Shown here: positions 13,061 through 24,560 of the stretch, one piece after another
Layout of the letters: every line of letters starts with the position of its first letter
Position numbering within the stretch: position 1 is the first letter of the stretch
NCBI GenBank assembly: GCA_032622095.1
Contig: CP136062.1
Span: 158,094,875 to 158,158,874 of the forward strand
Reading direction: 5' to 3'
DNA: 64,000 nt
Source of the DNA: Siphonodentalium dalli
Taxonomy: Eukaryota > Mollusca > Scaphopoda > Gadilida > Siphonodentaliidae
Program-made: the position numbers and the translations under genes
The notes under the pieces: generated by a model
The model's input: only the letters and a program-made list of their open reading frames with translations
Told to the model about the DNA's origin: nothing
The model's database searches: none

Positions 13061-14786
13061 TGCGCCAGTCCATGATGGACGCAAGTAATGTTTTCGGCTC
13101 GGGTGTATGTCCTTCCGTGAATATGTTACGTTATACCGGAAGTACATATTGTAAAAAATGAACACGCGCTAATATGAAATGGTTGCATCAATTGTAATTT
13201 AAATCCACATATATACTTAATTTGCATTGTTATCTGGTTTTATTTTGGTAATAAATCGTTCATAAATGAACAATATTGAATTATTTCTTTCTGGAAACCG
13301 ATCAAGACGCCATGACGTCACGACGCACATCACGACGTCACAAGCTACATGGGCGCGCAAAACACCAGACATGATTGCATCGATGTCCAGGCAGCTGAGA
13401 CTCGTATTACAGGGACAGGCTAAACCATTCCATCTGCCAACAACTTCATGTTTGATTATTATAAATATATATACTACATGTAAAACAAACGTCGGCAACA
13501 GTACGTGCATTAGAAGCGTATTTTATATATCTTGAAACTCGAGGAAGTGAGTTGAGATCAGTCTAAAAGATGCGTGCGGAATCGTTTTTTTTTTCGCAGT
13601 GACTGTGAGGTGCGAACATATTTCTGGAAAGTTCAAAACATTTTCGAAAGATCCTGGTGCATATAAATCATGTCCGGTCAAACAGTCGGGCGCGTGGTTC
13701 AATTGAAAAACAATTGCACTGAAAATGTGAATGTGGAAACATGGATTATTAAATTGCCTTATTAATTAACTGGGAAAACAAGCTTTCTCATTCTCAAACG
13801 CAATAGACATTTTGATATGTTCCCGAAGTCTGTAGATCAGTCGCTAAGGGCATGTTCACATTGACACATTGTTAATCAATGATCCCGTTTCCTTTATTTA
13901 ATTGTGTCGGTATTTTGTAATTTATTTTGATGGTTGTTGCCACTGGCATACACACTTGATATCATTTTAGTCAAACTAGTAAGTTAACCCAATTGGCATA
14001 TAATATAGCATCGTCGGCAATCAATCGTCTTCACACCCTTCATATGAACGATGTCTATATTGTTATATTAATATGTCAAACAACTCGTACGTATTACTAA
14101 GACTATCATTAGTGTAACTAGTATAGTGTAGACCAAATTGAGATAACAAAGATATTATGTCCGTACACACAACTATTTCAGCGATGGATGAACAGAGATT
14201 TGATATCTAGATTTTTGTTATCAATCTCTCAAACGAGGGGCCAGCACCCGTGGTTCAATCTGTTGTTGGCAAGACACCACACAACATGCCAACTGTGTGA
14301 TTGGCGCAAGTATAGGCAGCTCCAGTGAGTGCATTCTAGTTGTTCATGGTTTTCCCACGGGAGCCCAAAATCGGACATAAGCGACTCTACCCGAAGATAC
14401 GAATATACCAGAATATGACATCGATAAATTGTAGAGATGTTCTAGCCAAAGATTATTATTGTAATGAAAAATAAACAACCCAGCATATTACGTAAGCGTT
14501 TACGATTGGTAAGCCATTGCGACAGAAGTATATGACGGCGAAATTGGGTGACATAAATTGCACAGCCATTAACCATCTTGCTGCTAATTTAAATTAATAA
14601 ATTGTCCCATGTTACGACGTCGGGACCGATATATCGGTCTGACTCGGTCACCCGTGAAGCAGTTTTATCACTGTGCCGCGGTAAAGGGATTAGCGAACAC
14701 ATTGACGCTAAAATAGCAAACAAAAATGTTAAATGCTTACAACTGTTTATGGCTATCTATGTAAACACACGTAAGTGACATTGCAT
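13061..14786. other. No gene recognised
   Basis: Short overlapping open frames on both strands at 13217-13535 lack recognisable domains. The sequence near 14225-14380 ('cccgtggttcaatctg') is vaguely tRNA/SINE-like but does not fold convincingly. Confidence 0.5.
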
Positions 14787-15345
14787 CAATGTTCATGGTG
14801 CTGGATAGATCATGCCATGGATATCTATTCTGGCTAACGACCATCCAGATCATATTCCGCCAGTACAAAACCAGGGAACTTTTTGAAGCTTTGACAGGTA
14901 AAATTACAAAATCGAACAAAATAACACAGGGGATATATTTCTTTGTTATCATTTGTTTCTTAATACTGTGATTCACTGTAGGTGAAGGTCCCAAATCGAA
15001 ATTTCACGATTTAAGTGACTTTGTGAGCGATTTTGCTTTGCCTTTCTTGAAATTATGCAATTTCTCATGGGTAATTAATTGAATGTTTATTGCTCACAAA
15101 AGTCACAGAAAAGCATGTAATTTAGAGTTGGGACCTTCATCTACAATGAAGTACACTATTAAGTAACAGATAATAATTAAGAAATATATTGCCCGTGTTA
15201 TTTTTCGACTTTATAAGGGTCCCTGTCAAAACTTTAAAAAGTTCCTACGTTTTTTACTGGTGGAATATGATCTCCAAGGGCGTTAGCCAGAATATAGATT
15301 CATGGCATGATCTAGGTGCCGCACACTTTTATTCTCATCGGACGA
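14787..15345. repeat. Foldback element with about 200-bp inverted arms
   Basis: Left arm about 14787-15000 and right arm about 15121-15345 are reverse complements by eye. Shared words include 'tattctggctaacg', 'agatcatattcc.ccagta', 'gaactttttgaagctttgac' and 'gaaggtcccaa'. The spacer is about 120 bp. Because the arms mirror each other, minus-strand reading of the left arm and plus-strand reading of the right arm give the same peptide pattern (VKxxKSSxVxYWxNMI; WHDL). That is most simply a mirror effect, though it may preserve a piece of an ancestral coding region. Divergent single arms occur near 0.8 and 6.6 kb. Confidence 0.8.
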
Positions 15346-15690
15346 TTGAAGTTAAGCAACACCGACTCTAGTATGTTGACTGAAACATTCAGTTAATGTA
15401 CTGGATCTGCCCATGCCAACAGTACCATTATGCTCAGCTGTCGTATCAGCTTAGCTGTGATACCATACACCAAGCATAGTAGTTGCATACAGACAGACAT
15501 GATAAAGTCACCAAACACTTCAACATTCTTAGGCCAACCTGGTCACTAGGACCTGTATCTAGTTTATTTAGTAAAGTTATATGTTATATTAGCCTGGTCG
15601 CCCTAGAACAAATTTTGACTAAGTTGATTACTATACCATTTTGAAGAGGAATATATCCTATATATCATATCCAAAATCCGCTTAGAGTTT
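15346..15690. other. No gene recognised
   Basis: Short stretch between the foldback element and the next repeat block. I see no coding or structural signal. Confidence 0.4.
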
Positions 15691-16260
15691 TTTTTGTAAT
15701 TCAAGATGGCGTCCAAGGTGGCTGCCATTTTCCGTTAAGTCAGTTTGGTGCAATTTTAGTGAGAATCTTGACATATGTATACACGTGTATACATTTTTGT
15801 CAAGCTAAGGCATAACACCACCATGTTGTGCCAAAATTGGAACTCCCTTCCAATATGGCCGCCAAAATGGCGACTGGAAGTGGAATGTTTACGATTCGTT
15901 ATAACTAATATATTTAAGATAACTTTCTGCTGTTCGGAACTGTGACTTTATTTTCTATTTAGCATTTTAATTGACCACTGGAGCAATGAAATATGCCATT
16001 CATGGGGTCTCAACCCCTTCCCATCACTCAAAACTTTGATTTTACAGAATGCGGTATAATAGATAAATAATATCACAATTGGGATTCTAGTCATATGCCA
16101 TCAAGAAATTGGAAGAACTGTGCAATGGAAGTGATGCATTCTATTTTTTTATGAATATTTCAACTCAATGGTACCAATATTGTCACTTTGGCTCAAAATG
16201 GCTGCCAAAATATGGAAGATGGTAAATAATGTCCCAGCGTGCCATGCAACCGCTTACAAC
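15691..16260 (+). repeat. YY1-motif repeat family, plus-oriented block
   Basis: Signatures at about 15703 ('caagatggcgtccaagg'), 15856 ('tatggccgccaaaatggcga') and 16194. The text between ('gagcaatgaaatatgcc', 'acagaatgcggtataat', 'ttgggattctagtcatat') aligns with 21.97-22.12 kb in the same order, so these are homologous blocks of one repeat. Confidence 0.8.
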
Positions 16261-17617
16261 TATTTACAACATTCATGAATACAATAACTCCATGTATACC
16301 TACTCACCTCACCTATGAACATACAGTCAACATACATACACACTGTATTAAGCTGATCAATTTTAATGCTAATGGGTGAGAGTAGCCACATACTATGACC
16401 CCTCTCAGTTCCGTTCAACGTTCTGCTCATTTTCGTTAAAAATCATTGACATAATCTCAAAAGATGTTTTCGGAAAAATCCATACTGCATCCCTTAAAAT
16501 GATTTGTAATTCCTCATAAGGTACTGGGACAACCAAAATATAACATTTAGTTGTCAGTTGATTAAGTATCATGTTTAATAACCAAGTGAGTCACAATTTG
16601 CTACAGTAGAGAATAATGTTCGGAATATATGTGACAAATCAAATTTTTACCAAATTTGGTTGCTATTTTGGAATGAACTCGAAAGAAGTAAAATCACAAC
16701 CGCGTATTGAAAACTTACATCAGGGGATAAAATCAAAACTAGGCTGTTGGATGTGTTGACATAACTAACTCAGACTGTTTGGTCCCATTGTACGTGTAAC
16801 GCCATTGTTGTAAATAGGGGAGGTGCTTTCGTGCATTTTTAGTTTGCAATGTGTATTTCTTACAAGTATTTCAACATTTAATATAAGTATGGCATACATA
16901 TCAGTTAGGGTTTTGATGTTGGTTGCCTGCATGTAAAATATCGTCCTACAAGCCTAATGCATTTGGTCCAACCTTCAGTAATGTGTATATGTAACTCATC
17001 AACATGTATGACCTTCTTGTTTCCCTGTGGTTTAGTATAAACTCTGGAGTCTTACTATTTTTAGCTCAGTTTTAAATTCGCGTACCGACGTGTGCGCGAA
17101 CAAAAGTACTGCGCGATTTTGAATACGAGTAAGATATACAAATAGTTAAAAAGTTGAAATAACTGAACAAATAATTGGCAAAATCAGCAGGATATACTTA
17201 TACGCGCCTTTCGCGAGCGGTTTGGAGTGACACCTTCAGTCTGGAACTATAACTCTATTCTTTAGCCAGTTAGTGTTTTATGAGATCGGAGAACCACTGT
17301 GCGTATAAAGGCAAAATAAAGGCACTGGTAAAGAATCAACTTTCTGGGTTGGTTCCCTAACTTTTATTCCCCGTTTGTTGTGAAGGATAAAATCGCTGTG
17401 AAGAATCGTTTGATCTGAATATTTCGGAGAGTGCAGGTGCAAATTTTCACATTGTTTGATTTTCCAACGAGTAATTAGTGGGATACTTGTTGTTATTGGA
17501 CCAACAGTAGCAAATGTTTTATACTTTTTGTCAAAATTGTGGTCTGAATGGTCAACTTGTACAGGGCATTTCGTCTCGTTAAAGTGGGTGAGGGTGTTGG
17601 AGCTTCCAATGTGGACA
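16261..17617. other. No gene recognised; upstream region of the GPCR
   Basis: I see no supported coding region. A minus-strand open frame at 17278-17625 (115 codons) has no recognisable domain and ends beside a hAT-like terminus. Confidence 0.4.
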
Positions 17618-17653
17618 TATCCCAATCAATAGAGACCCTCTAGCTACGTCCCT
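17618..17653. mobile_element. Solo right terminus of a hAT-like element
   Basis: The words 'gagaccctctagctacgtcc' and 'ctg' match the right end of the 1.23 kb element at 48473-49703 (gagaccctctagccacatcc, ctg). I found no partner left end nearby. Confidence 0.5.
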
Positions 17654-17849
17654 GCTTGGATATAGCGGATTAATATAAATGTTACAGTACTTGGATATTA
17701 CAAGCAGGCAATTATTTTCCGCGAAATTAAAATACTATTGGAGCAAAATTTTAATGTTCACACAACTTCCAAAATTAAATTTCCTGGATTCAAGAGGTAG
17801 ATGTGAATATTTGAAATTGTCTGACAGTGATTTCCTTTCGATCTTTCAG

Positions 17850-17915
17850 ATGAGAACTATAAGTTTGCTGTCGACAATAAAGAGGGAAAAGGCACTAGAC
17901 TTTGGGGAGACATGA
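17850..17915 (+). promoter_or_regulatory. Upstream ORF overlapping the GPCR start (ATGA)
   Basis: A 21-codon frame begins at ATG 17850 and ends at TGA 17913-17915, overlapping the GPCR ATG at 17912 as ATGA. The bases just before 17850 (TCTTTCAG) look like a splice acceptor, so the 5' UTR exon may begin exactly at this ATG. If the gene is transcribed, initiation at the receptor could depend on reinitiation or leaky scanning. This is inference from sequence only. Confidence 0.35.
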
Positions 17916-19420
17916 AGATGAACACTACTCTGCACTTCAGTTATATCAACGAGGTCAATGTCACGACAACAGCAAAAACCTTGTCAACTGACATAGAAGA
18001 CTGGTACCCGTCGGACTCGAGTGATATGCCATCGCCTAACCCCCGGGTAGTAGCAATCATAACCCTCTGTATTATCTCTTTATCTGGGACTGTTGGGAAT
18101 TTGATGGTGTTTCTCAGCGAATGGAATGAACCTAAGCTGAGAATCATTCCTAGTATATTCATCATCAATATCAGCATTATCGGGTTCCTCTACTCAGTTC
18201 TCTCAATCCCTCTTAACATATTTCATGTGATGGATATAAAGAACAGATTATTTACCGAAGGAACAATGTGTACGATATTCGGGTACTTGGATTTCGTTGT
18301 TCTCCTGGCGACGCTTGGAAACTCAAGCGCTATAGCTATAAACAGGTACGTGATAGTCACACAACCGAGGACCGACTACTTGAAATACTACTCTATCAAC
18401 AGTCTTATTGTTTGGATATTGGTTTTATGGTTGCTACCATCGGCTATGGCGGCTTGCGGGATTCCATATTATGACTATGACTTTCGAGTGATGACGTGTA
18501 CGCTGAGCAGTTCTCGGGACGCCTTCTGGTTTACTGTCATGGTTATCGGAGGACCGACGGTCGTCACATCCATCGTCATTTCTTCTTTCTATTACTTAAT
18601 TTTCAAGACCGTTCGAAACAACAGAAGAAGAATACAAGGGGGCTAATGACGACACGATGCAAATAAGTGCGTCTGCATGTAGTTCCGCCTGTGTAAATTG
18701 GGCAGGGCCATGCAAGAAATATGAGGCCAGTAAGAATAATGAATCTGGTACAGAAACTCAAGAGGAATATCCAGGAAAGAAGACTGTCACTTCCAAAAAC
18801 CACGTCGAGAAACTTACCCCGAAAGACAGCGATGGTGATTTATATCTTACTAAAATAACAAGTAGCGAAACAAAAATAAGCAGAGAAACGAAATAACGAA
18901 GACGACATTGGCAAATGTTCTGAAGGTGGCCGTCAGTACCTTTCACATGGAACGGAAATCAACGGTTAGCACGGTCCACGACGATCAATCCAACATATCA
19001 AGAAGTCAGATATAAAATAGAAACACAGCGAATATTCGATAGAAAGGAACAACTGACGAGTACGACACAATAGAAATAAAAACCCGTCAGAAAGTAAGAA
19101 ATACAGATCACAAGTTAGAGAGAGAAAAGAACGTCAATGTGGTCCATACGAAGAATAAGGCATCCCATGACATCAAGCTCACTTTTCACCTTTTGATCGT
19201 ATTTGCTGTTTTCTGTGTTCTGTATTTGCCCATGCGCGTCACCTACCTGATACACTATTGGAAACCAGTTCATCAAGATGTGTGGTTGGTTGTCCACATT
19301 CTTGCCTCGTCCTACTTTGCTCTTGCTTGGATTCTCTATGGTCTACTCAACAGAGGCTTTCGAAGAGCATACATGAAGATCTTCAAGTGCGAGAAAATTC
19401 GCAGTCGTCTCCTCATGTGA
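17912..19420 (+). pseudogene. Class A (rhodopsin-family) GPCR, disrupted in intracellular loop 3
   Basis: Plasma-membrane receptor with an intronless layout. The N-terminus has glycosylation sites NTT (residue 4) and NVT (16). TM1 is about 45-68 with GN at 62-63, TM2 79-102, and TM3 starts after Cys120. NRY replaces DRY at 144-146; TM4 has Trp168; loop Cys196 could pair with Cys120; TM5 is 206-231. The first frame stops at TAA 18644. A different frame then reads a plausible polar loop to 18896. The original frame resumes near 18878 but carries TAA at 19013 and TAG at 19040, then reads open through TM6 (VFCVLYLP) and TM7 (SSYFALAWILYGLLNRGFRRAY) to TGA 19418. NRY and the YGLLNRxFRRxY tail recall melatonin-receptor and Tre1/Moody/GPR84-type receptors; the TM7 NPxxY Asn-Pro is lost. 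The breaks lie only in the loop, so pseudogene, assembly indels or a cryptic intron all remain possible. The ligand is unknown. Confidence 0.8.
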
Positions 19421-19706
19421 GAAGTTCAACAAAAACATGACGAAAACTCAATTAGGGAGCATATTGACCGATTATGATGATGGTTATGATGATGATGATG
19501 ATGATTATGACGGTGATGTTGGGCACTTGTTGGACACTTGTTGTTGGTGGTGGTTGTGGTGATAAGTTTAGTTTGGCAGGCTCGTGATTTAGTCACTCGT
19601 TGTGGCGAAGTAGTGAACTAAACTGTTCAGAAGTGAATTTGGAAAACTTGCAGTGGAAACATATGGCTGAAAAAGAGCTAACAAAAACAATCACACCAAG
19701 TCTGAG
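19421..19706. repeat. 3' flank of the GPCR with a GAT-repeat microsatellite
   Basis: An imperfect (GATGAT)n run lies at about 19472-19516, followed by a TTGTTGGTGGTGG-type tract to about 19560. No AATAAA polyadenylation signal is evident close to the GPCR stop. Confidence 0.7.
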
Positions 19707-20139
19707 TTTAGTGTGCCTGGCATTGACAGAATGAGGTCCCCAGAGGGTGAATTTAGTGACTCGATCCCGCATAGTGGGATAGCATCACCAAATTTACCCT
19801 CTATTGACCGTTCTGCTTAAGCCTCATTTTCTCTGGAAAGTTTCATTAGTATCAAATTTCTATAGAAACTTAGATTCTATTTCTTTATTAGTCAAGTGTA
19901 TTTATATCCCCAAATTGGCAGACGACACATTGCATAATCGAGGTTCCAAATGGGTGTACATAACAATATTCACTATTTGGGAACTTTAATATGAGTCTAT
20001 GTCTCCCATGGCAGCAGATGAGGCCATGCAGGATGAGGTCCCCAGAGGGTGAATTTGGTGATGCTAACCCGCCATGCAGGATAGCGTCAATAAATTCATC
20101 CTCTGGGGATCTCATTCTGCAAATGACAGGCACACTAAA
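19707..20139. mobile_element. Non-autonomous TIR element with a palindrome at each end
   Basis: The termini are inverted: TTTAGTGTGCCTGGCATTGA at the left and the reverse complement of a very similar sequence at the right (TGACAGGCACACTAAA). The similarity continues for about 50 bp through GAATGAGGTCCCCAGAGG. Each end is itself a palindrome: at 19731-19815 'gagggtgaatttagtga' pairs with 'tcaccaaatttaccctct', and at 20028-20120 'cagagggtgaatttggtga' pairs with 'aaattcatcctctgggg'. No transposase and no clear target-site duplication were found. It lies directly 5' of the DIRS relic. Confidence 0.75.
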
Positions 20140-21830
20140 TGCAGGCTTGTAAACGATTTGATTCAGAAGAAGAATTATTTGGTCTGATAAACTACACTTT
20201 GGGCTGACTTGAATATCCATCCGAAGATGATCTGGTTAAACTTGTGAAGGAAAAAGGAGCGGATGTACCCGGATAAACGGGATTTGGACCGTTGCTGCAG
20301 GCAAATTCTTATATGCCCGGAAGATATAAATTTAGTTGGGTTTTTCTGGGAAGAGAAATTGTATTTGATGGGGAAATAAGTACGGGCCTGCGATATGTCG
20401 CATATATTTGTCAGATGGTAACGAACGCTGTTTGTCACATATGCATGACATCAGTATTGTTAGTGATTAAATATTTTAACGATCTGCGTGGACCGAAGTT
20501 TGGGAAAACGGGAATGAAGCACTTATCATATTAAAGCAAGTTTTGGTTTCATTTGGATTAGTGGAGTCAAATGCTAAGACATCTGCGCCTTCAAAAATAA
20601 TGGTGTTTTATTCATCATGTTTGAAACAGAAATGATGACGTTGAAAATACATTCTGTATTTGGAGAGGGTTTCCGTAAGGGAACATCAATATCTTTTGGG
20701 GAAACTGCAGTTTGTTGCTGCCTGTGTGCGACCAGGGCGAATCTTTGTATCACGATTGTTGACTTATTTTATGTCATTTGGAGGAAATTTAATTAAGAAA
20801 TATATTCCAATTCATGTCAAAGGGTGGTGGGCTACCTATCTACTAAATGGTATCTCAATGATGGCAATAGAGGAGTGGTCAGTTCCAGAAGCAGTTATGT
20901 CCTCAGATGCGTGTTTACCATCACGCGGAGAGTTGTGTTTTGGAGAATATTTCAAATTAATGAACTTCAGTTATTGACTATAGCAGGAAAAAGAGACAGT
21001 AGCATTGTAATTACAAGAGTTGCAGCAAGATGTTCAGTAAACCATATCCAGTGCATTTTCAAAGGGAACATATCAAAACCTTAGGCTACAATGGAAAACG
21101 TTCATTCTGTTCTGTGCATATTACAATTTAATACCTTTTCTTGCCAATGTAAAAACTATTCAATTATTTGCAAAATGTTTGAATAGGTCAGTCGGTACCA
21201 TTGTGAATTATGTCAGTGGAGTTGAAACGCTGAACTTACTGAACAATGCTGATATATCCAGTTTTGAAACAATTGAATTGAAATGTTGTTCAAATGTCTC
21301 AGGAGTTTGTGCAACACAAACTGGGTTCCAATCACCCGTGATATATTAAAGGATATGTATATGTACTTGGAGAAAGATAATAGCTTGCACATGACATATT
21401 GGTGTTTATTACTAATGGTGTTTTATTTGATGCTACGAAAGTCTAACTTGGTACCAGTTAGTAAATCTAGTTTTGATCCTAGGTGCCAGTTGACACTGTA
21501 ACATGGTGGTATTCATTCGTTGGTATAAAAAACATTCAATTTTGGCAGAGAGTTCTAAAAATTTCGATAATAGCCATAACAAATTATGTTTTATGTCCGT
21601 GGTAGCATTTCAACACATGATTACCCTTAATCCAGGTAGTGCACCAGAACTTCTTTTAAAGATGAAAGATGGTCCTTTGACTAACTTGAAATTTCAAAAA
21701 TTCCTGAAAAGTATTTTAGAGAAAAAACCCAGAAAGGCACACTTCACTATATTTCTCACATACTTTCAGACGAGGAGGCGCTTTCTGTTTAATGCCGAGG
21801 TTCCTGGGAAGATAAAATATTATGCCACCT
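20140..21830 (+). pseudogene. DIRS-like retrotransposon: RT, RNase H and tyrosine recombinase remnants
   Basis: Order on the plus strand matches DIRS pol. At 20200-20534 an RT fragment reads SWVFLGREIVFDG, then GLRYVAYICQMVTNAVCH, with the catalytic YLDD degraded to YFND. At 20660-20977 an RNase H region reads LLGKLQFVAACVRPGRIF and later SMMAIEEWS with SSDACL. At 21283-21890 the tyrosine recombinase reads FYLMLRKSNLVP (containing the catalytic Arg), a core domain with LNPGSAPELL, and, in another frame near 21760, the HTFRRGGAF box (H-x-x-R). The frame then runs into repeat DNA at about 21815, before the region where the catalytic Tyr should lie. Frame changes and stops separate the blocks, so it is dead. 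The family normally integrates through a circular DNA intermediate using its own recombinase; gag and terminal repeats were not identified. Confidence 0.85.
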
Positions 21831-24560
21831 GTTTATGGCCAAAATGGAACCCCTTGTCCCAGATGGCCGCCACAATGGCGGCCTAAACTCGAAAATTTGA
21901 AGTTTTTGCCTAATACCATAAAGATCAGTTCCTGTTGTTTGATAATGGTTGAGACTGCCGACTTTGATTAGTCTTATTCATGTTAATTCAGCATTGGAGC
22001 AATGACAGATACCATAAATGGGGTCCCAGAGTCATCCACACCCTCAAAAAATCGATTTTACAGAACGCGGTATAACATTTAACAAAAATCGCCATTGGGA
22101 TTCCAGTCATATATCAACAAGAAATGGACAGAACTGTACAATGTAAGTTGGGCATACCATTATCTATGAATACTCCAATTCAATGAAACCCAAATTGGCC
22201 TTTGTTTCAAAATAGCTGCCAAAATGGCGGTCAAAATATGGAAAATGGCGGATATTGCTCACAGTATCATTCAATCGATTATGAGTAGTGTTTGATGAAT
22301 AAAATTGACTAAATAAATACGAATGTATATCTCTTTGTGATGCCATTATGCTAGCTCTATGTAAAAATCAGTACCCAAAATGGCTGCCAAAATGGCCACC
22401 CGGTGTGAAAAATACTATTTCTATCACTTCTTTTTATCACTTATTGCTCTCTGAGCTTGGAAGCAATGGGTATAATCTTTCAATGGTCGGTCAACTTGTC
22501 ATTCCAGCAATGACATGTGTAATCGTTTAGTTCACTCCGGTCCTTCATTAATAAGTTCTAACGAATGCGGTATGAAATTTAACCAAAATCGCCTTTGGGG
22601 CTCTGGTCACATTGGATATTTAGGGATGAGCAATTCTTGTCTACAAAATAATTGAGCGTTTCTTTTATTTGTGAACATTCCATTTCAAATGGAACAAAAG
22701 AAACAATAAATTGTATCTAATATGGCTTCCAAAACGAAAATGGTAGACTCTCCCCAGCTTGTCATATAATGGAAGTTGTGAGTGGTGGATGCAGTTGATA
22801 GCTGGCTAATCTATGTGGCTTACATGCATCAAAACTATTTATTTTCAATCTTTTGGTGGCTTCCCGCGCGTTGGCAAATATTAACTATTCGGCCATCATT
22901 TCGTTTCACTTACGGTACACGGACTCGATAGTCGCAAAAGAGGTTGATCCAGAATAAATAAGCAGAGAGCGATTTTGACTTCAGAGCACCCTATCGGATA
23001 TCTGATAAAATGAGCTTTGGGAAAACTTTAAGATCCGAGATGACATCCAATATGACCCCCGACAACAATAGAAGTCATAAATAGGATATTTGCTCTTTGA
23101 TTCCTTTACGAAAACAGATTTTACGTGCATATATATAGTAGAGGCTCTTATGTCCATTTTTTGGCTCCAGTGTGCATTTTGTGAAGAACTATAGCCACTA
23201 TGCTCATGATGTTGCTTGATATCTGGGGAACCAGAAAACAAATGTTAGACACCTGGGGATCGCGACTGGGTGGATTTACGACGTCGTCAAAAGGGCCGCC
23301 ATCCAACATTTCAGAGTAGGCACTGGATCAGTTTGATTATTAGCTAGTAGTGAATTTATGGTAGGAAGTATAATATTTCTCTACTGTTGTGATACTATGA
23401 TAACAGGCTTCACTTTGACAGAAAATTTGACCACATTTAACCAAGATGGCCGCCAAAATGGCGACCGAAGTTCGTGAAAATGATGAATTTTCACACATGT
23501 CTCTTAAAACATTCACGGTTGTTTCATATCGGTGGCTAATAGCAACTTAATTTTACATAAATTTGAATACCTAACCATTTTAACATGATAATATGTCATA
23601 CTTTGGGTCTTATTCCTACAAAATGTCGTCAAAATGTGAATTCATAAATATGCTATGAAATTTTACCAAATATCGATTTTGTAATTCAAGCCAAGTGTTA
23701 GCCAGAAAATAGTTGAATTTGATGACAAACATATGCAACAGGTTTAAACATATAGATTGCCATATAATTACAACCAAAAAAGTGCATCTGTATTCAAGAC
23801 GGCGACCAAAATGGTTGCCACAATTGATAAATCACTAAAATTTGTCAAATTTTCTTTTATATCACCCCTAATGTGCGATTTAGTGAATATAGGTGAATAT
23901 ATTTGCTCCGTGTTGGCGTAATAACATGGAGATATTAAACGATATGAATAATTTGTGAACAATGGCTGTTTATACTCAAGAATTCGAGAGAATGAAACGA
24001 CGAAAATTAGGTGAAATCATCAAAATGGCAACCATGAACAATTTCAGAGTTGGCATTGAGTCTGGGAGGAAAATTTAGATAGTGAAATGATTATGTTTCG
24101 CGACCAATAATACCATTGGATCACACTTCCCCTTGACGGTGCAATTTGGACCTCAAAATCCAAGATGGCTCCCAAAACGGCGACCGAAATTCTAATAATT
24201 GATGATTTTTCACACTCGCCTCTTAAATTATTCACAGCGGTTTGAAATCGGTGGCTACTGGCAACCTTATTTTGAATGAATTATACTATCTAATCATTCG
24301 ACAACCATGATATGTTAGATTAACATATTATTATCCATATTAATCTAAATTCAGGATGGTGACTCAGATGGTTACCAAAATGGAGAAATCATCCAAATTT
24401 GCTAGTGTTCATTGATAACGCTCCTAATGTCGGTTTCAGTGACTGCTGGTAAACACATTTGTTCCCCAATTGACAAAAGTGCCAGGAATGCTGATACAAT
24501 ATGAATATTTTGCGAACAGTGGCTGCTTATATTCGAGATTTCATGAGAATGGAAACAGAA
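21815..24560 (+). repeat. YY1-motif repeat family, long plus-oriented block
   Basis: Signatures occur at about 21862, 22210, 22378, 23441, 23799, 24161 and 24356 (AGATGGCCGCCAAAATGG-type). The text around each is conserved between blocks. By eye, 21.82-22.25 kb matches the reverse complement of 30.6-31.05 kb closely, and 23.13-23.8 kb matches the reverse complement of 28.2-28.87 kb. No coding domain is recognisable. Peptides such as KMAAKMAAKM on the opposite reading are a by-product of the motif. Confidence 0.85.

Noticed and set aside
17278-17625. 115-codon minus-strand frame upstream of the GPCR
   Set aside because: No domain, no conserved motif, and adjacent to transposon debris.
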